Below are positions 62,641 to 64,000 of a stretch of 64,000 nucleotides of DNA, one piece after another. The notes under the pieces are model-generated. The model had not been told where the DNA came from and did no database searches. It was given only the letters and a program-made list of their open reading frames with translations. Numbering within the stretch: position 1 is the stretch's first letter; every line of letters begins with the position of its first letter. This stretch comes from Agrobacterium vitis (GTDB taxonomy: Bacteria; Pseudomonadota; Alphaproteobacteria; Rhizobiales; Rhizobiaceae), in NCBI RefSeq assembly GCF_013337045.2, contig NZ_CP118261.1, forward strand, positions 496,001 to 560,000, written 5' to 3'. The translations under genes were made by a program, and so were the position numbers.

Positions 62641-63606
62641 ATGAGCAACACCCAGCGAAATCCCATGGCCCTGGCCATCCATGGCGGCTGCGGCGTGATG
62701 AACAAGGCAGACATGCCGGAAAGTGAATGGCAAGCAGCACGCGCCGATCTCAAGCGTTCCTTGCAGGCCGGATGGGCGCTGTTGCAGCGAGGGGCATCCG
62801 CGCTGGACGCTGTCGAGGCTGCCGTGATGGTGATGGAAGATTCTGAGCATTTCAATGCGGGCCATGGTGCCGCCTTGAACACGCAGGGCGATCACGAGCT
62901 GGATGCCTCGATTATGGATGGCAACACCCTTGAGGCCGGGGCCATTGCCATGGCACGCAGCATTCGCAACCCGATCTGTGCCGCGCGCAGGCTGATGCAC
63001 AGCGGTGAGACCGTGATGCTGGGGGCAAGTGCGGCCGATGCCTTTGCCAGACAATCTGGCTTGCCCATGGTAGATCAAAGCTATTTCACGACAGACCGCC
63101 GGGTAAAAGCACTGGTATCGTTAAAGGCCCATGCGAAAGCCGGAACCGCCGCCCAAGCAAGCGAAGCCGAAAAGCATGGAACAGTCGGTGCTGTGGCACT
63201 CGACAGCCACGGCCATCTGGCTGCCGCAACCTCCACCGGGGGCTTCAACAACAAGCCAGCCGGCCGCATTGGCGATACTGCTGTGATTGGAGCTGGAACC
63301 TATGCCCGGGATGGGGTCGTGGCAGTCTCTGGCACCGGCAAGGGCGAATTCTTCATTCGCCATGCCGTGGGTCACGAGATTGCCAGCCGCATGCGCTATC
63401 TCGGCGAAAATCTGGACGATGCCTGCCAGCACGTTATCTTCACCGATCTTGCCCCGCATCAGATCGGAGCCGGATTGGTGGCAGTTGGCGCAGATGGCTC
63501 CGTTACCGCACCATACAACACAGCGGGCATGTTTCGCGGCTGGATCGGCCCGGATGGGCGCATGGTTGTGGCTAGCCATGACACGCTATTTGAAATGCAT
63601 GTCTAA
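62641..63606 (+). CDS. Isoaspartyl peptidase / L-asparaginase-like Ntn hydrolase
   Basis: A 321-residue N-terminal-nucleophile hydrolase that cuts itself before the catalytic threonine. The site is T181 in EKHGTVGAVALDSHGHLAAAT, and the substrate-binding parts are IHGGCG (residues 14-19), FNAGHGAALNTQGDHELDAS and AGRIGDTAVIGAGTYA. Members cleave isoaspartyl dipeptides, asparagine or, in relatives, GlcNAc-Asn linkages. A GAGG ribosome site lies five bases before the ATG. It is divergent from ROK copy 2 across 200-300 bases and close to the mannosidase locus, which leaves open a role in glycoprotein breakdown; plain isoaspartyl peptidase is the default call. Confidence 0.9.
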   Translation: MSNTQRNPMALAIHGGCGVMNKADMPESEWQAARADLKRSLQAGWALLQRGASALDAVEAAVMVMEDSEHFNAGHGAALNTQGDHELDASIMDGNTLEAGAIAMARSIRNPICAARRLMHSGETVMLGASAADAFARQSGLPMVDQSYFTTDRRVKALVSLKAHAKAGTAAQASEAEKHGTVGAVALDSHGHLAAATSTGGFNNKPAGRIGDTAVIGAGTYARDGVVAVSGTGKGEFFIRHAVGHEIASRMRYLGENLDDACQHVIFTDLAPHQIGAGLVAVGADGSVTAPYNTAGMFRGWIGPDGRMVVASHDTLFEMHV

Positions 63607-63688
63607 TGACTTTGAACCCAAGGCAGGATTAGCTTCACTCGGTGTCTGAAAACCGGCAGCAGGCCAGGCTTCCTGAGCTGACCGCGAT

Positions 63689-63946
63689 TTATGCCCGGCG
63701 CACGAGCCTGAGGAGCAGCAGAAGGACGATCGCCCCGACCGTAGCGTTGACAATCGCTCTGACGATGCCCGTACCCAAGCTGAAACCGAGGCGGGGAAAG
63801 AGCCATCCGGCGATGAACGCACCGATGATACCGACAAGGATATCTCCGATCAGACCAAAACCGCCACCACGTACCACCAGGCCGGCAAGCCATCCAGCAA
63901 GGGCGCCAACAAGAAGAAATACAAGCAGGCTCTCATTCGACATCAT
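63689..63946 (-). CDS. GlsB/YeaQ/YmgE family stress-response membrane protein
   Basis: A small 85-residue inner-membrane protein (transglycosylase-associated family). Three hydrophobic glycine-rich segments are visible: LLVFLLVGALAGWLAGLVVR, GLIGDILVGIIGAFIAGWLF and AIVNATVGAIVLLLLLRLVR, with the family signature GxIGDILVGIIGAxIAG. Genes of this family are common in rhizobia and often stress-induced, but their role is unknown. Two ATG codons stand side by side at the start. It ends 82 bases from the convergent peptidase gene. Confidence 0.9.
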   Translation of the reverse strand: MMSNESLLVFLLVGALAGWLAGLVVRGGGFGLIGDILVGIIGAFIAGWLFPRLGFSLGTGIVRAIVNATVGAIVLLLLLRLVRRA

Positions 63947-64000
63947 AGGATATTTCCTTGGCTGGTGAGATTAGGCAATGCTTTGCATTGGCAGGATCGC

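Noticed and set aside
1..64000. CRISPR arrays, tRNA or rRNA genes, insertion sequences and phage genes
   Set aside because: Reading through the window gave no regularly spaced repeats, no tRNA-like cloverleaf, no rRNA segments and no transposase or integrase frames. A dedicated search would be needed to exclude short or degenerate remnants.

Overview
The window reads as a stretch of a Rhizobiales (Rhizobiaceae-like, for example Agrobacterium, Allorhizobium or Rhizobium) chromosome or chromid. This is inferred from the gene content: dense ABC importers with GGGAGGA-type ribosome binding sites, small-molecule catabolic operons, and ROK, RpiR, IclR, FadR and AraC regulators. No rRNA, tRNA, CRISPR array, phage gene or insertion sequence was seen. 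Genes are tightly packed and essentially all look intact. The first gene runs off the left edge.

Layout. (1) 1-5640: 4-hydroxyphenylacetate (homoprotocatechuate) degradation, operon hpaB-hpaC-hpaF-hpaE on the minus strand, with the activator hpaA divergent from it and the repressor hpaR behind hpaA. (2) 5644-8252: a LysR regulator divergent from a TAT-exported protein of the metallo-beta-lactamase fold that has lost its zinc motif, plus an NAD(P)-binding reductase. A perfect 33-bp palindrome lies between them. (3) 8359-15718: aminotransferase, HAD hydrolase, Tm-1-like (UPF0261) protein, IclR regulator, APC permease and aldehyde dehydrogenase, probably an amine or omega-amino acid pathway. (4) 15731-24482: a FeaR-like AraC regulator, aldehyde dehydrogenase, GMC alcohol dehydrogenase and a complete branched-chain-type ABC importer on the minus strand.

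(5) 24763-39917: a sugar region with two minus-strand operons. One encodes a CUT1 importer, a FucU-like mutarotase and a ribokinase. The other encodes a TIM-barrel isomerase/epimerase, a CUT2 (ribose-type) importer, an RpiR regulator and a PfkB kinase. Both operons are preceded by the same 30-bp interrupted palindrome, so they are probably one regulon. A second FucU-like gene, a WGR protein and a FadR/GntR regulator follow. (6) 39922-52457: a polysaccharide or uronide utilisation locus with a heparinase II/III-like lyase, a discoidin-like protein, a GH88 hydrolase, a DUF2264 protein, a CUT1 importer with a YesL-like protein, and a fusion of a hexapeptide acyltransferase with an alpha-helical domain. 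None of the enzymes has a visible signal peptide, so imported oligosaccharides are probably broken down in the cytoplasm. (7) 52627-63606: an alpha-mannoside locus with a CUT1 importer, a GH38 alpha-mannosidase, two convergent ROK regulators and an isoaspartyl peptidase/asparaginase-like hydrolase. (8) 63689-63946: a small GlsB/YeaQ/YmgE membrane protein.

In all, five complete ABC importers (one HAAT, one CUT2, three CUT1) lie within about 41 kb, each beside enzymes for its likely substrate. Start codons were chosen from ribosome binding sites and family alignment from memory. Substrates of most transporters are inferred from context only.
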